Positions 28,716 through 37,923 of a stretch of DNA of 64,000 bases are shown here, in pieces. The notes below the pieces were generated by a model that saw only the letters and a program-made list of their open reading frames with translations, did not search any database and was not told where the DNA came from. The stretch comes from Coprobacter secundus. GTDB taxonomy: Bacteria; Bacteroidota; Bacteroidia; Bacteroidales; Coprobacteraceae. The position numbers and the translations under genes are program-made. The DNA is taken from assembly GCA_000803105.1 (NCBI GenBank), contig JTDA01000002.1, positions 62,001 through 126,000 on the forward strand, given 5' to 3'. The stretch's first letter is position 1. Every line of letters begins with the position of its first letter.

Positions 28716-29672
28716 TTATTTTATTTCATATCTCCGTTTATTCAATACATACCGAATTCGAAACAATAAATATCTCGTCACAATCCAATATATTCTTTTC
28801 AAAGGCTGCCTATAATATGATTTTAATGCCCGCTCCGCCTTCCTTTGTATTTTGATATCCTTATTTTCAACTAAAGCAAAATCTGTACATACATCGATAC
28901 GCTGATTCTCATACGCATTCTGATCTTCTACCGAAGCATGAGTTCCACTTCCGTCGCGACCATAATTACGGACTTTAGATATCGTAGGAAAGATACATTT
29001 TTTATTCTCCAACAATAACTTACGAGCATACATCGTATCGCCGAATACATCTTTCTCATTCACAATCAATAATAAAGCGAAAATGGTAAAAATACGCTTC
29101 CGGGCAATTTTAATCGTCTGTTTGAAACTCGTTAACGTATGTATCACCGTTTCATACGAAAAATCCGTCTCATAATCTTCATAACGGTCTCTCCAAATAG
29201 CATATCCCCAAGCATCATACGCCGGTAATCTAATACACGTACAATTACGCATCTCCGGATAATCGGCAAGATGCAGATAACCACATACCGCTAAAATACC
29301 TGTATCATCGTTATATTTATCTAAAGCTTGATTGATATATTCTAAAAAATTCGGAGAAAAGATATTATCATCCTCCGTAAAAATAACCCTATCGTACTTC
29401 TCAAATATAAGTTTTTTTAACTCATGAGAGTTTCTTTCGGCACCATAATTATATTCTCGTTTTACGATATGTACTTTCTTAAAACCTTCAATTGAGACAA
29501 GATACTGCTCTATTTTTCTATATCCCTCCCAATGAGACTCTTTCGTCGGATAATCCAATCCAATATAAAGCTCAGTCTCACTCGCCAAAGAATTAGCAGC
29601 TAAAGACTCTACGCATTTCACCAAATGTTCATACCGGCACAATGTCGGTATCATTATCGGAGCATAACTCAT
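28716..29672 (-). CDS. GT-A glycosyltransferase, GT13/GnT-I-like
   Basis: 318 residues. The opening APIMIPTLCRYEHLVKCVESL is a GT-A start but the rest departs from ordinary GT2: the acidic motif is FTEDDNIFSPNFLEYINQ (EDD near residue 100), followed by a WGYAIWRDRYE segment, a pattern I associate with bacterial proteins resembling eukaryotic GnT-I (GT13). The C-terminal 40 residues are strongly basic. The start overlaps the preceding aminotransferase-like gene by 4 bases. The sugar is unknown; GlcNAc would be a guess by family. Confidence 0.78.
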   Translation of the reverse strand: MSYAPIMIPTLCRYEHLVKCVESLAANSLASETELYIGLDYPTKESHWEGYRKIEQYLVSIEGFKKVHIVKREYNYGAERNSHELKKLIFEKYDRVIFTEDDNIFSPNFLEYINQALDKYNDDTGILAVCGYLHLADYPEMRNCTCIRLPAYDAWGYAIWRDRYEDYETDFSYETVIHTLTSFKQTIKIARKRIFTIFALLLIVNEKDVFGDTMYARKLLLENKKCIFPTISKVRNYGRDGSGTHASVEDQNAYENQRIDVCTDFALVENKDIKIQRKAERALKSYYRQPLKRIYWIVTRYLLFRIRYVLNKRRYEIK

Positions 29673-30625
29673 CTCAAACGTATTATTGAAATAATATTGT
29701 CTAAATCTTTATTATTATACCTTTGATCAATAGGCAAAGGAATAATATCTTTAGCCAAATAATATTCTAATTGATCTTCCGTACACCACTGCATAACATT
29801 CGGCCAATAGGTAGGAACATATATCTTATTTTTAATAAGCCTATCCCTCAACGTACGATCATCAGACCAATACGGATACACCATAGGACAAGAAAAACTA
29901 TTTATATCGCCAATATCAAACTTATTCGAAGCCGATAACCGATCATGCAGATATAAAAAATTAGAATTTCTGATGTTCTTAACCGTAGTAAAATCGATGT
30001 TCCCGATAAGAGCTTTTGTCAAATTTGACATATAGGCCATCTTCTGATCTTTCAGCTTCGTACTATTCATTCTAAATATCGAATAACCATCAGAAGCAAG
30101 ACGGTCATACCGAGAAAGTAAATGCTCGCACCTATCGTACGACTTGTCGAAATCAAGTTCCACTTCCTCTCTCTTTTCACAATAGGCAACTCCGCCGTCC
30201 GGTAACCCGACAAATTTTCTCGGACTATAAAAAGTCGGAATATCCATCCATCGTTCCGCAAATAAAGCCTGAGAATTATCGATTATCAAACAAGACTTAT
30301 ACACATTTGCCAATTGTTTTACATAATAATCTTTTATCCCGAAATAATTGGTATATAATACATAATCTCCATCTCCCAATTTCAAACAATCTTGAATCTC
30401 CAAGTTAGAGTCTATACCATAGAACTCATATTTTATTCCCCTTCTCAATATAGGCTCTAACACCACCTCACAGGTATAAAACGGAAGAAAGATTTTCTTT
30501 ACCGATAATTGCATCAGAATATATTCGAAACTACATCTTCCCGAATTGAGCAATATCCCACCATAATGAGAAAAATTACAAATCCTGTTTAGCTCCAAAT
30601 GGAAATAACCGCCAATTTCTTCCAT
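29669..30625 (-). CDS. Short divergent DegT-like PLP-dependent protein
   Basis: 318 residues, shorter than the usual 370-410 of DegT sugar aminotransferases. The fold signals remain: LNSGRCSFEYIL early, LPFYTCEVVLEPI, the PLP-ring aspartate in IIDNSQALF (D116), and a lysine at the Schiff-base position in YSPRKFVGLPDGG (K137). Normal DegT landmarks such as GTAALHLAL and the C-terminal RPLW region are missing. It could be a real aminotransferase/dehydratase with an unusual substrate or a regulatory remnant. Neighbours are an ATP-grasp gene upstream and the GT13-like gene, which it overlaps by 4 bases. Confidence 0.65.
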   Translation of the reverse strand: MEEIGGYFHLELNRICNFSHYGGILLNSGRCSFEYILMQLSVKKIFLPFYTCEVVLEPILRRGIKYEFYGIDSNLEIQDCLKLGDGDYVLYTNYFGIKDYYVKQLANVYKSCLIIDNSQALFAERWMDIPTFYSPRKFVGLPDGGVAYCEKREEVELDFDKSYDRCEHLLSRYDRLASDGYSIFRMNSTKLKDQKMAYMSNLTKALIGNIDFTTVKNIRNSNFLYLHDRLSASNKFDIGDINSFSCPMVYPYWSDDRTLRDRLIKNKIYVPTYWPNVMQWCTEDQLEYYLAKDIIPLPIDQRYNNKDLDNIISIIRLR

Positions 30626-30637
30626 AATATTAATCAG

Positions 30638-31840
30638 TTACAATACGTCGACAAGGATTTTCGATTCAATATCGATTTCGGCCAGATCCATCGCCGATTT
30701 ATCAGAAAAATGCAGAAAGACGATACCGACAGCTTTACCGGCACCATCGAATGCTTCGACTCGATCACCTTGCCGCTTATATATTACCTGTCGATAAACT
30801 GCAGACTTTAGTTCCGGAGCAATACTTATCCCACTGAAAATGCCATCCACGTTACTATGCAACACGTAGGTCATGAAAGCTCCCTTAGCTGACACGGGAT
30901 TTAACTCAACCGACTCACCCATACATATTTTTATATTTGCTTCGATAAGATCAACACCAAAGGCATCTGAGAGTTGAATAGGGATCATATTTCCACCTGC
31001 ACGTGGACCAACTTCAAGGAAATGGATACTGTCGTCTCTACCAACTAGAACCTCTATGTTGAATTCTCCAAAACGAACATTCAACGCATCCACAAGCCGT
31101 TGGAGTTCTGAGTATAATCGTTTCTTCTGCCTATCAGAAAGCCCATTAGGTCTCTTTTCCCCAATAGGAATGAGACTTTTTCCATGGTCACCACGCAGGC
31201 ATTCCATATCACCGAATAAAACTATTTTACCACTTTCCACAAAAATATCGCCACCTATCACATAGGGATAGATACGCTCTATAAATTCTTCGGCTATAAG
31301 AATCTTATTGCGTGAATAACAGTCAGCATATGTGATTGCAGTAGCCAAAGATCCTGAGTCGTTTAAAAATGATACGCCCTTTGAGCCAGATGAATCAGTA
31401 GGTTTTACAACTATGGGAAAGCGCATATTTTCAATTCCTTGTTGCACCTCCACCAAGGATGTAGCAGGAGAAAAAGTAAATGTGGCAGGGCATGCAAAAC
31501 TATTTTCCTTAAGAAACTCTCGAAATTTATGCTTAACACCTAATATCTCAACAGCCTTTACAGGATTGGTCGGCAAGCCGAGACGCTCACAAACCAATGC
31601 AGCCGGAAACGCCGCAGGGTCAGAAGCATACGCCAAAATACCAGACACTTGTTCATCTTTGGCAATACGATAAACAGACTCAACATCGGTAGTGCTCTCT
31701 TGATACCATTTATCGGCAACAAACTGTCCGGGATTTTCGGAAAGATAGTCAATCAAAACTGTCCGATAACCGAGTCGTTTTGCTGTCTCAATGGCTGGCA
31801 CCTGTTGACGAGAACCCCCAAGTAATAATATAGATTTCAT
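30638..31840 (-). CDS. ATP-grasp ligase paired with a VioA-like aminotransferase
   Basis: 400 residues. The pre-ATP-grasp domain (SILLLGGSRQQVPAIETAKRLG) resembles PurK/PurT and biotin-carboxylase-type enzymes. The ATP-grasp core has VVKPTDSSGSKGVSF (Lys, glycine-rich loop) near residue 138, IAEEFIE near 189, and HFLEVGPRAGGNMIPI as the metal-binding strand near 275. A C-terminal beta domain of about 100 residues closes the protein. It should couple a carboxylic acid to an amine. The start overlaps the aminotransferase stop by 4 bases, making the product amino sugar the obvious acceptor. This is inference from context; the carboxylate is unknown. Confidence 0.87.
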   Translation of the reverse strand: MKSILLLGGSRQQVPAIETAKRLGYRTVLIDYLSENPGQFVADKWYQESTTDVESVYRIAKDEQVSGILAYASDPAAFPAALVCERLGLPTNPVKAVEILGVKHKFREFLKENSFACPATFTFSPATSLVEVQQGIENMRFPIVVKPTDSSGSKGVSFLNDSGSLATAITYADCYSRNKILIAEEFIERIYPYVIGGDIFVESGKIVLFGDMECLRGDHGKSLIPIGEKRPNGLSDRQKKRLYSELQRLVDALNVRFGEFNIEVLVGRDDSIHFLEVGPRAGGNMIPIQLSDAFGVDLIEANIKICMGESVELNPVSAKGAFMTYVLHSNVDGIFSGISIAPELKSAVYRQVIYKRQGDRVEAFDGAGKAVGIVFLHFSDKSAMDLAEIDIESKILVDVL

Positions 31841-32946
31841 TTCCTCACTTGTTCAATTACGCGTCCAACCTCATCTTTGTTCAGTGCATGATGCATAGGC
31901 AAACAGATGACACTATTGGCCATGCGGTAGGCATTGGGTAGATTCTCAGGATTGGCAGATGAGAGACCGCGATAAGTAGAAAATTCGCTGATAAGAGGAT
32001 AGAAATAGCGACGTCCAAACACATTAGCTTCACGCATTTTAAAATAAAGTTCATCACGAGTCATTCCGTACTGTTCAGCATTGACGAAAATCGGAAAATA
32101 TGAATAATTATGTTTCACACCAGGCATATCTTCCATGAATGAAATTCCCGAGACATTACGCAATTCTCGCCTATATCTTATAGCAATTTGATGACGAGCT
32201 TCTATAGCTCTATCTACATACTCCAAATTTAAAATTCCATAAGCAGCTCGAATTTCATCCATCTTTCCATTTATGCCGGGAGCAACAACCGTAGTTTCAT
32301 CCGCAAAACCGAAATTCTTTAAATAATCTATACGCTGCTTAGTCTTTTCATCATGACAAACCAAAGCTCCCCCTTCTATCGTATTATAAACTTTAGTAGC
32401 ATGGAAACTAAGCGTCGACATATCTCCTGCGTCAATAATAGATTTATCACCTACTTCCACCCCAAATGCATGAGCCGCATCATAAATAACTTTCAAGCCA
32501 TATTTATCGGCAATTTCTTGTATCTTCTCGGTATTACATGGCTTTCCATACACATGAACCGGCATAATAGCCGTCGTCTTAGGAGTAATAGCCGCCTCTA
32601 TTTTATCAGGATCGATATTACAGGTCTGTGGGTCGATATCGACAAAAACAGGCTTTATCCCATTCCACCATAAAGAATGAGTAGTAGCGACAAAACTGTA
32701 GGGTGTCGTAATAACTTCCCCTGATATTCTCAGTGCCTGCAAAGCACAAATCAAAGGCAATGTCCCATTTGTAAATAAACTTATATATGGAACCTTAAGA
32801 TACACACAAAGTGCTCTTTCCAACTCCTGATGGTAGTAGCCATTATTCGTCAACCATTTTTTATCCCAAATATCTTCTAAATAAGAGAAAAATTCATCCA
32901 ACGGAGGTAACAACGGTGATGTTACTGTTATTTGCTTATCTGACAT
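31837..32946 (-). CDS. DegT sugar aminotransferase, VioA/FdtB-like (dTDP-keto-sugar)
   Basis: 369 residues. The PLP lysine is K185 in SFHATKVYNTIEGG and the cofactor aspartate is D156 in IYDAAHAFGV. The N-terminus (SPLLPPLDEFFSYLEDIWDKKWLTNN) is characteristic of the VioA-type group that makes dTDP-4-amino-4,6-dideoxyglucose from the RmlB product; FdtB-like 3-amination is an alternative. An rfbA gene in the same locus could supply dTDP-glucose, but the required RmlB dehydratase is not in this window. The gene overlaps the ATP-grasp gene, which takes the position an N-acetyltransferase (VioB) would normally hold. Confidence 0.87.
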   Translation of the reverse strand: MSDKQITVTSPLLPPLDEFFSYLEDIWDKKWLTNNGYYHQELERALCVYLKVPYISLFTNGTLPLICALQALRISGEVITTPYSFVATTHSLWWNGIKPVFVDIDPQTCNIDPDKIEAAITPKTTAIMPVHVYGKPCNTEKIQEIADKYGLKVIYDAAHAFGVEVGDKSIIDAGDMSTLSFHATKVYNTIEGGALVCHDEKTKQRIDYLKNFGFADETTVVAPGINGKMDEIRAAYGILNLEYVDRAIEARHQIAIRYRRELRNVSGISFMEDMPGVKHNYSYFPIFVNAEQYGMTRDELYFKMREANVFGRRYFYPLISEFSTYRGLSSANPENLPNAYRMANSVICLPMHHALNKDEVGRVIEQVRK

Positions 32947-32966
32947 AAAAATATAAATTTAGGAAA

Positions 32967-34400
32967 TCACTTTTTTATTATATTTAAAATCTCTTTCAAT
33001 TCAGGAAGCCCCAACATATATGACCCCGTTGCATATATAAAAAAGTATATGATACACCCCAGTAAAAGCTGAGCCCAAACTACAGAGAAACAAGGGAGGA
33101 GAAGATAAACGACTACTCCGGAAAAAATCGACAATAAAAAAATCGGATAAATATCTTTCAGTTGAGACCAGATACTTAAACCTATCAACTTTTTTGTATA
33201 ATACGTATTGACAAATAACCCTATATACCACGTAAATACCAGACCGCAACACATTACAAAAACACTATATTGAACAGTGATGCATAGAACCCCGATACCC
33301 AATATCTTCTTCACGACTTCTAAACGCAGCGTAAGGTCTGAACGACCCTTAACCATAATAATATTTAAGTTAATCAACGAAACCGGATACAGCATCATAG
33401 CAAAAGAGAGCAGTTTTAATAACGGTGCCACTTCAAGCCATTTATCCGTTAACAAAAAAGAAATCATCGGAGTACTCAACGCAGCCATAGCAATCATGAT
33501 AGGAAACACTATATAGACCGATAACCTCAAAAGTCGACGATAATTATAATACAACCGCTCATCATCATCTTGCATTTTACTTAATACAGGATAAAATACC
33601 CGGCTCAATACCGTAGATATATTTTCCGAAGGTAAAATCGCAAAACCATACGCTCTGGTATAATATCCTAAATCTGTAGCAGAAAACTTCTTTCCTATCA
33701 CTATAGTATATAAGTTCTGATATATCGTCTCCAATAATCCTGAAGCCAATAATTTAGAGCCAAACGAAAACATATCTACAAATGACTTCTTCGAAAAGCA
33801 CCAAAGAGGACGCCATCGAGAATACAACCAAAACAAAGAAGCCGTCAACAGATTCAATAGCACACTCTGAATGGCCAAAGCCCAAAATCCCCATCCTTTA
33901 TATGCCAAGAACAAAGCTGCTATACCAGAACAAAAAGATGCAATAAACGTAATTTTAGTTTGTGTTTTAAAATCGATACGAATGGTAAAATATGCTCGTT
34001 GTACGACACAAAAAGAATTGAATATCAAATTCAGACCGATAACACGCGTCAAAATAGTCAATCTCGGCTCATGATAAAATGAAGAAATATAAGGTGCCGA
34101 AACAAATAACAATCCATAGCACAATACTCCTATAACGATATTAAAATAAAAAGCCGTAGAAAAATCGACATCAGAAAGCTCTTTTTTACGTACAAGAGCT
34201 TTATAAAATCCGCTATCTATAAAAGTCTGAGAAACAGCCATAAAAACAGACAGCATCCCTATCAAACCATAATCGGATGGAAGAAGTAACCTCGCTATAA
34301 TTATCCCTAAGATAAAATGTATACCTTGACTTCCAAACCGCTCAGAAGCACTCCATAATACCCCCTTAATAGTCCGAGCCTTTAACGACTGATCTTCCAT
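32967..34400 (-). CDS. wzx: Wzx-type flippase (MOP superfamily, WzxC-like)
   Basis: 477 residues with about 12-14 predicted membrane helices. The N-terminal pattern LKARTIKGVLWSASERFGSQGIHFILGIIIARLL, split over residues 5-40, is typical of WzxC/RfbX-like transporters, followed by LLPSDYGLIGM. It should move the undecaprenyl-pyrophosphate-linked repeat unit across the inner membrane before Wzy polymerisation. It is the only flippase in the locus. Confidence 0.93.
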   Translation of the reverse strand: MEDQSLKARTIKGVLWSASERFGSQGIHFILGIIIARLLLPSDYGLIGMLSVFMAVSQTFIDSGFYKALVRKKELSDVDFSTAFYFNIVIGVLCYGLLFVSAPYISSFYHEPRLTILTRVIGLNLIFNSFCVVQRAYFTIRIDFKTQTKITFIASFCSGIAALFLAYKGWGFWALAIQSVLLNLLTASLFWLYSRWRPLWCFSKKSFVDMFSFGSKLLASGLLETIYQNLYTIVIGKKFSATDLGYYTRAYGFAILPSENISTVLSRVFYPVLSKMQDDDERLYYNYRRLLRLSVYIVFPIMIAMAALSTPMISFLLTDKWLEVAPLLKLLSFAMMLYPVSLINLNIIMVKGRSDLTLRLEVVKKILGIGVLCITVQYSVFVMCCGLVFTWYIGLFVNTYYTKKLIGLSIWSQLKDIYPIFLLSIFSGVVVYLLLPCFSVVWAQLLLGCIIYFFIYATGSYMLGLPELKEILNIIKK

Positions 34401-34409
34401 AATTTACAT

Positions 34410-35402
34410 TTACCCTTTACCTACCAAGCAAGGAGTATATCTATATAGAATCTTAGAAAAATTATGAATCAATAAAATAGAAACAATAACAATGGATATC
34501 CCTACCCAATAAGAGTTGTTGAAATATTTGCTTTGTACAATCGTAGATATTTCAAAAATAGCAGGATGCAATCCCATCAAAACCAAACTTTCAGTACCGA
34601 GAACCTTTAAAAATTTCAGATTGCATTTATCCATCAAGAATATAAACACATAATAAAAGGAGATAACGATGGATAAAGACAAAGGCAACAAATAAACCGG
34701 AAATCTATTCGACTTCAAATCAACTTCCGGAGATAATTGTATAGAAATAACGAATAGCAATATTATCGATAATATTGCTAATAGAGATATATCTCTATTT
34801 AAAAATTTCGAATTTTTAAACAAATACCCCAAATGGAAATAAATAAGTACCGAAAGTACCGTATCGAGAAAATATGGAAGATCGATATTTTTATCATACA
34901 ATGTCCAACCGATTATATAAAACAAAATGGAAACCCCACTTAATATTATCAGATTTTTAATTCTCGTAAAAAGCAAATAATAAACGATATACACTTCGAA
35001 CAAGGCTACCAAAAACCATATCGTACGAAAACAAACATATGACGATTCGTCTCCTTTAATTCCAGACCAAAGACTACCTAATGCAATTCTTAAGGAACCG
35101 CGGAAATCTCGTGTAGTATAAAAGTAAAGAACAATCAATAAAGCAAATAGTATAAATGAAAAAAATGCCCACGGAATCATCAATTGTTTAGTCTTCTTTT
35201 CTACAAATTCTCTAATAGGTACAGGCTTAAAAAAACATCCCGATACAAAAAAGAACAAAGGCATATGAAAACTGTATATAAAGGTTTTTATAGCCGGAGG
35301 ACATAAAGTATGCCCCCATAAAACCAATATGATACCTAACCCTTTCAAATAGTCGAACTGATCTAACCTTTTTATCGGTTTCGAGATATTATAGTCTCCC
35401 AT
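34410..35402 (-). CDS. Acyltransferase 3 family membrane protein
   Basis: 330 residues from the ATG at 35402 (an in-frame TTG at 35408 is less likely). About ten membrane segments; the family signature is RLDQFDYLKGLGIILVLWGHT, with the conserved His near residue 34, and SFHMPLFFFVSGCFF. Such proteins transfer acetyl or other acyl groups to sugars from the cytoplasmic donor, often O-acetylating capsule or O-antigen. The start lies inside the end of the dehydrogenase gene. Confidence 0.87.
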   Translation of the reverse strand: MGDYNISKPIKRLDQFDYLKGLGIILVLWGHTLCPPAIKTFIYSFHMPLFFFVSGCFFKPVPIREFVEKKTKQLMIPWAFFSFILFALLIVLYFYTTRDFRGSLRIALGSLWSGIKGDESSYVCFRTIWFLVALFEVYIVYYLLFTRIKNLIILSGVSILFYIIGWTLYDKNIDLPYFLDTVLSVLIYFHLGYLFKNSKFLNRDISLLAILSIILLFVISIQLSPEVDLKSNRFPVYLLPLSLSIVISFYYVFIFLMDKCNLKFLKVLGTESLVLMGLHPAIFEISTIVQSKYFNNSYWVGISIVIVSILLIHNFSKILYRYTPCLVGKG

Positions 35403-36675
35403 CGACAAGCTCTTTCGGCAAAATGGATTTCACATCAAATATTACACTCTTGTCTTTAGCCCAAGAACAGATATCGATATCTTTAAACTTGTCGTGAGCC
35501 ACAGCCAAAACAATACTATCGAAATTTTCATTAGGCAACTCATTTGTCACACTAATTCCATATTCCCGTTCCACAATCGAAGGTTCTGCCCAAGGATCGA
35601 ATACCGTAATATTTACATTATACTCTTCTAATGAGTGATAAATATCTATAACTTTCGTATTTCGTACATCTGGACAATTTTCCTTAAAAGTAAAGCCAAG
35701 AATCAAAATCTTAGAATTCAAAACCTGAATGCCTTTTTTCAACATCGACTTGATGACTTGAGTTGCGACATAATCGCCCATACCATCATTCATTCTTCGT
35801 CCAGCCAAAATTATTTCCGGATTATACCCATAACGCTGGGCACATTGAGCCAAATAATAGGGATCTACTCCGATACAATGTCCTCCAACCAATCCTGGTT
35901 TAAAAGGAAGGAAATTCCATTTTGTCGATGCAGCCTCCAAAACATCTTGAGTATCGATACCCATTTTATTAAATATCTTCGATAATTCATTAACAAAAGC
36001 AATATTGATATCCCTCTGCGAATTCTCGATTACCTTTGCCGCTTCTGCAACTTTTATAGAAGGTGCTAAATGCGTCCCGGCAAGGATTACAGAGGCATAT
36101 ACATCATTTACAATCTTTCCGACAGCATTTGTCGAACCTGACGTCACTTTTTTGATCTTATCGACAGTATGAAGTTTATCTCCCGGATTAATGCGTTCCG
36201 GAGAATATCCGGCGTAAAAATCGACATTATATTTTAATCCAGAAACTTTTTCAACAACAGGGATACATTCATCTTCTGTAACCCCAGGATACACCGTAGA
36301 CTCATATACTACAATATCGCCTTTCGAAATGACTTTTCCGACAGTCTCGCTCGCACTGTAAAGAGGCGATAAATCCGGATTATTATTTTCATCTACAGGT
36401 GTAGGTACTGCCACTACATAAAAATTACAATCCCGAATTTTCTCAATATCTGCAGTACAAACGAATCCCGATCGTATAGCAGATTGCAATAACTCATCTG
36501 ATACCTCAAGAGTCGAATCCCGGCCCTCCATCAAAGATGCGACCCGAGCTTTATTCATATCGAAACCGACAGTCTCATATTTAGTCGAAAATAAACGAGC
36601 TAAGGGTAATCCTACATATCCCAACCCGATTACGGCAATTTTTATATTTTCCATATCGCTATACTTAGTATTCAT
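35389..36675 (-). CDS. UDP-N-acetylhexosamine 6-dehydrogenase (TviB/WbpO-like)
   Basis: 428 residues from the ATG at 36675, which overlaps the epimerase stop as TAATG; the next ATG at 36654 directly before the Rossmann fold is an alternative. Motifs are IAVIGLGYVGLPLARLF (NAD binding), the catalytic Cys in GLVGGHCIGVDPYYLA, and FTFKENCPDVRNTKV near the C-terminus. This subgroup oxidises UDP-GlcNAc or UDP-GalNAc to the uronic acid by two NAD-dependent steps. Together with the adjacent epimerase it predicts UDP-GalNAcA or a related uronate, giving a carboxylate-bearing sugar in the capsule. Confidence 0.92.
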   Translation of the reverse strand: MNTKYSDMENIKIAVIGLGYVGLPLARLFSTKYETVGFDMNKARVASLMEGRDSTLEVSDELLQSAIRSGFVCTADIEKIRDCNFYVVAVPTPVDENNNPDLSPLYSASETVGKVISKGDIVVYESTVYPGVTEDECIPVVEKVSGLKYNVDFYAGYSPERINPGDKLHTVDKIKKVTSGSTNAVGKIVNDVYASVILAGTHLAPSIKVAEAAKVIENSQRDINIAFVNELSKIFNKMGIDTQDVLEAASTKWNFLPFKPGLVGGHCIGVDPYYLAQCAQRYGYNPEIILAGRRMNDGMGDYVATQVIKSMLKKGIQVLNSKILILGFTFKENCPDVRNTKVIDIYHSLEEYNVNITVFDPWAEPSIVEREYGISVTNELPNENFDSIVLAVAHDKFKDIDICSWAKDKSVIFDVKSILPKELVDGRL

Positions 36676-37637
36676 TACAAATTTTCCCAATACCATTTTA
36701 CAGCCTCTTTCAATCCGTCTTTCATACTATAAAGCGGCCGATACCCTAACAAGCTCTTAGCTTTCTCTATACTGGCTAACGAATGAGGTATATCTCCCAA
36801 ACGATTGGGTCCATGAACAATATCTACCTTAGCTATCTCACTGTCATATAAAGTCAAATATTCCTTCAAATACGATACCAACTGGTTCAGTGTAGTTCTC
36901 TCTCCATATGCCGTATTATAAACCGTATTCACAGCCTCCTCATTCTCTACAGACATAGCCAACAGATTCATCTGTATAACATTATCTATATATGTAAAAT
37001 CGCGAGAATATTCTCCGTCCCCATTAATCACCGGAGACTCATGATTTATCAGTTTTTTCACAAAAAGGGGTATTACTGCGGCATAAGCTCCATCAGGATT
37101 TTGCTTCCTTCCGAACACATTGAAATAACGCAAACCGATACACTCCATACCATACGTCCGGGAAAATATATCCGCATAAAGTTCATTCACATATTTAGTA
37201 ATTGCATACGGAGACAATGGCTTTCCTATGATATCTTCTACTTTAGGCAATGATGCTGAATCCCCATAAGTCGATGAGCTAGCGGCATATATAAACCGTT
37301 TAACTCCCACATCCCGAGAAGCAACCAGCATATTTAAAAAACCATCGATATTTACACTATTCGTCGTTATAGGGTCTTTTATAGATCGGGGAACAGAGCC
37401 TAAAGCCGCTTCATGAAACACATAATCGACACCATCCACTGCATTGTTACAATCTGATATATTACGAATATCGCCTACTATTAATTTAAATTTTGAATTA
37501 GAAAAAAAGAGTTGAATATTTTCCGGTTTTCCCGTGGAAAAATTATCCAAACAGACAACTTCATGACCATCTTGCAACAACTTTTCACACAAATTAGAAC
37601 CTATAAAACCGGCTCCGCCCGTTACCAATATTTTCAT
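36675..37637 (-). CDS. UDP-GlcNAc(A) 4-epimerase (TviC/WbpP-like SDR)
   Basis: 320 residues, extended SDR. NAD-binding VTGGAGFIGSNL at residues 5-16, SSST at 120-123, and the catalytic Y144-x3-K148 in SPYAITK. NVFGRKQNPDGAYAAVIPLF is typical of the WbpP/TviC group that interconverts UDP-GlcNAc/UDP-GalNAc or their uronic acids. It is coupled to the dehydrogenase, the same pairing as tviB-tviC for Vi antigen. It follows the 286-base gap after rfbA. Confidence 0.92.
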   Translation of the reverse strand: MKILVTGGAGFIGSNLCEKLLQDGHEVVCLDNFSTGKPENIQLFFSNSKFKLIVGDIRNISDCNNAVDGVDYVFHEAALGSVPRSIKDPITTNSVNIDGFLNMLVASRDVGVKRFIYAASSSTYGDSASLPKVEDIIGKPLSPYAITKYVNELYADIFSRTYGMECIGLRYFNVFGRKQNPDGAYAAVIPLFVKKLINHESPVINGDGEYSRDFTYIDNVIQMNLLAMSVENEEAVNTVYNTAYGERTTLNQLVSYLKEYLTLYDSEIAKVDIVHGPNRLGDIPHSLASIEKAKSLLGYRPLYSMKDGLKEAVKWYWENL

Positions 37638-37923
37638 AGTGAAACTTATAATTTTATAAATTGATACTTTTCCGATATCTTATCTACACACCCGTTTTTA
37701 AAGATCTTTTTGCATGTACAGATCCTTAAACCTAAGTGTAAAAACAAATAGATTTCAGAATGATTTTTTATCTAAATACGAACGTTATTAAGACTTATAA
37801 AGACATCACTTCCTTTTCAAAAGAAGAATTATCAAGCGAAAATTCACTTTTTTATAAATGCTATAAAGATGAACTCTTTTTTATTTCATTAAAATGATAT
37901 TCGGAATTTCCGACAGCGAAATC
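37638..37923. other. 286-base gap inside the capsule operon
   Basis: No open frame, no full-match -7 box on the minus strand, and no hairpin followed by a T-tract. Two short palindromes on the rfbA side (37901-37913, TCGGAA-T-TTCCGA; and one at 37886-37898) are the only structure seen. Every other junction in the locus is under about 70 bases, so this gap stands out. Confidence 0.6.
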
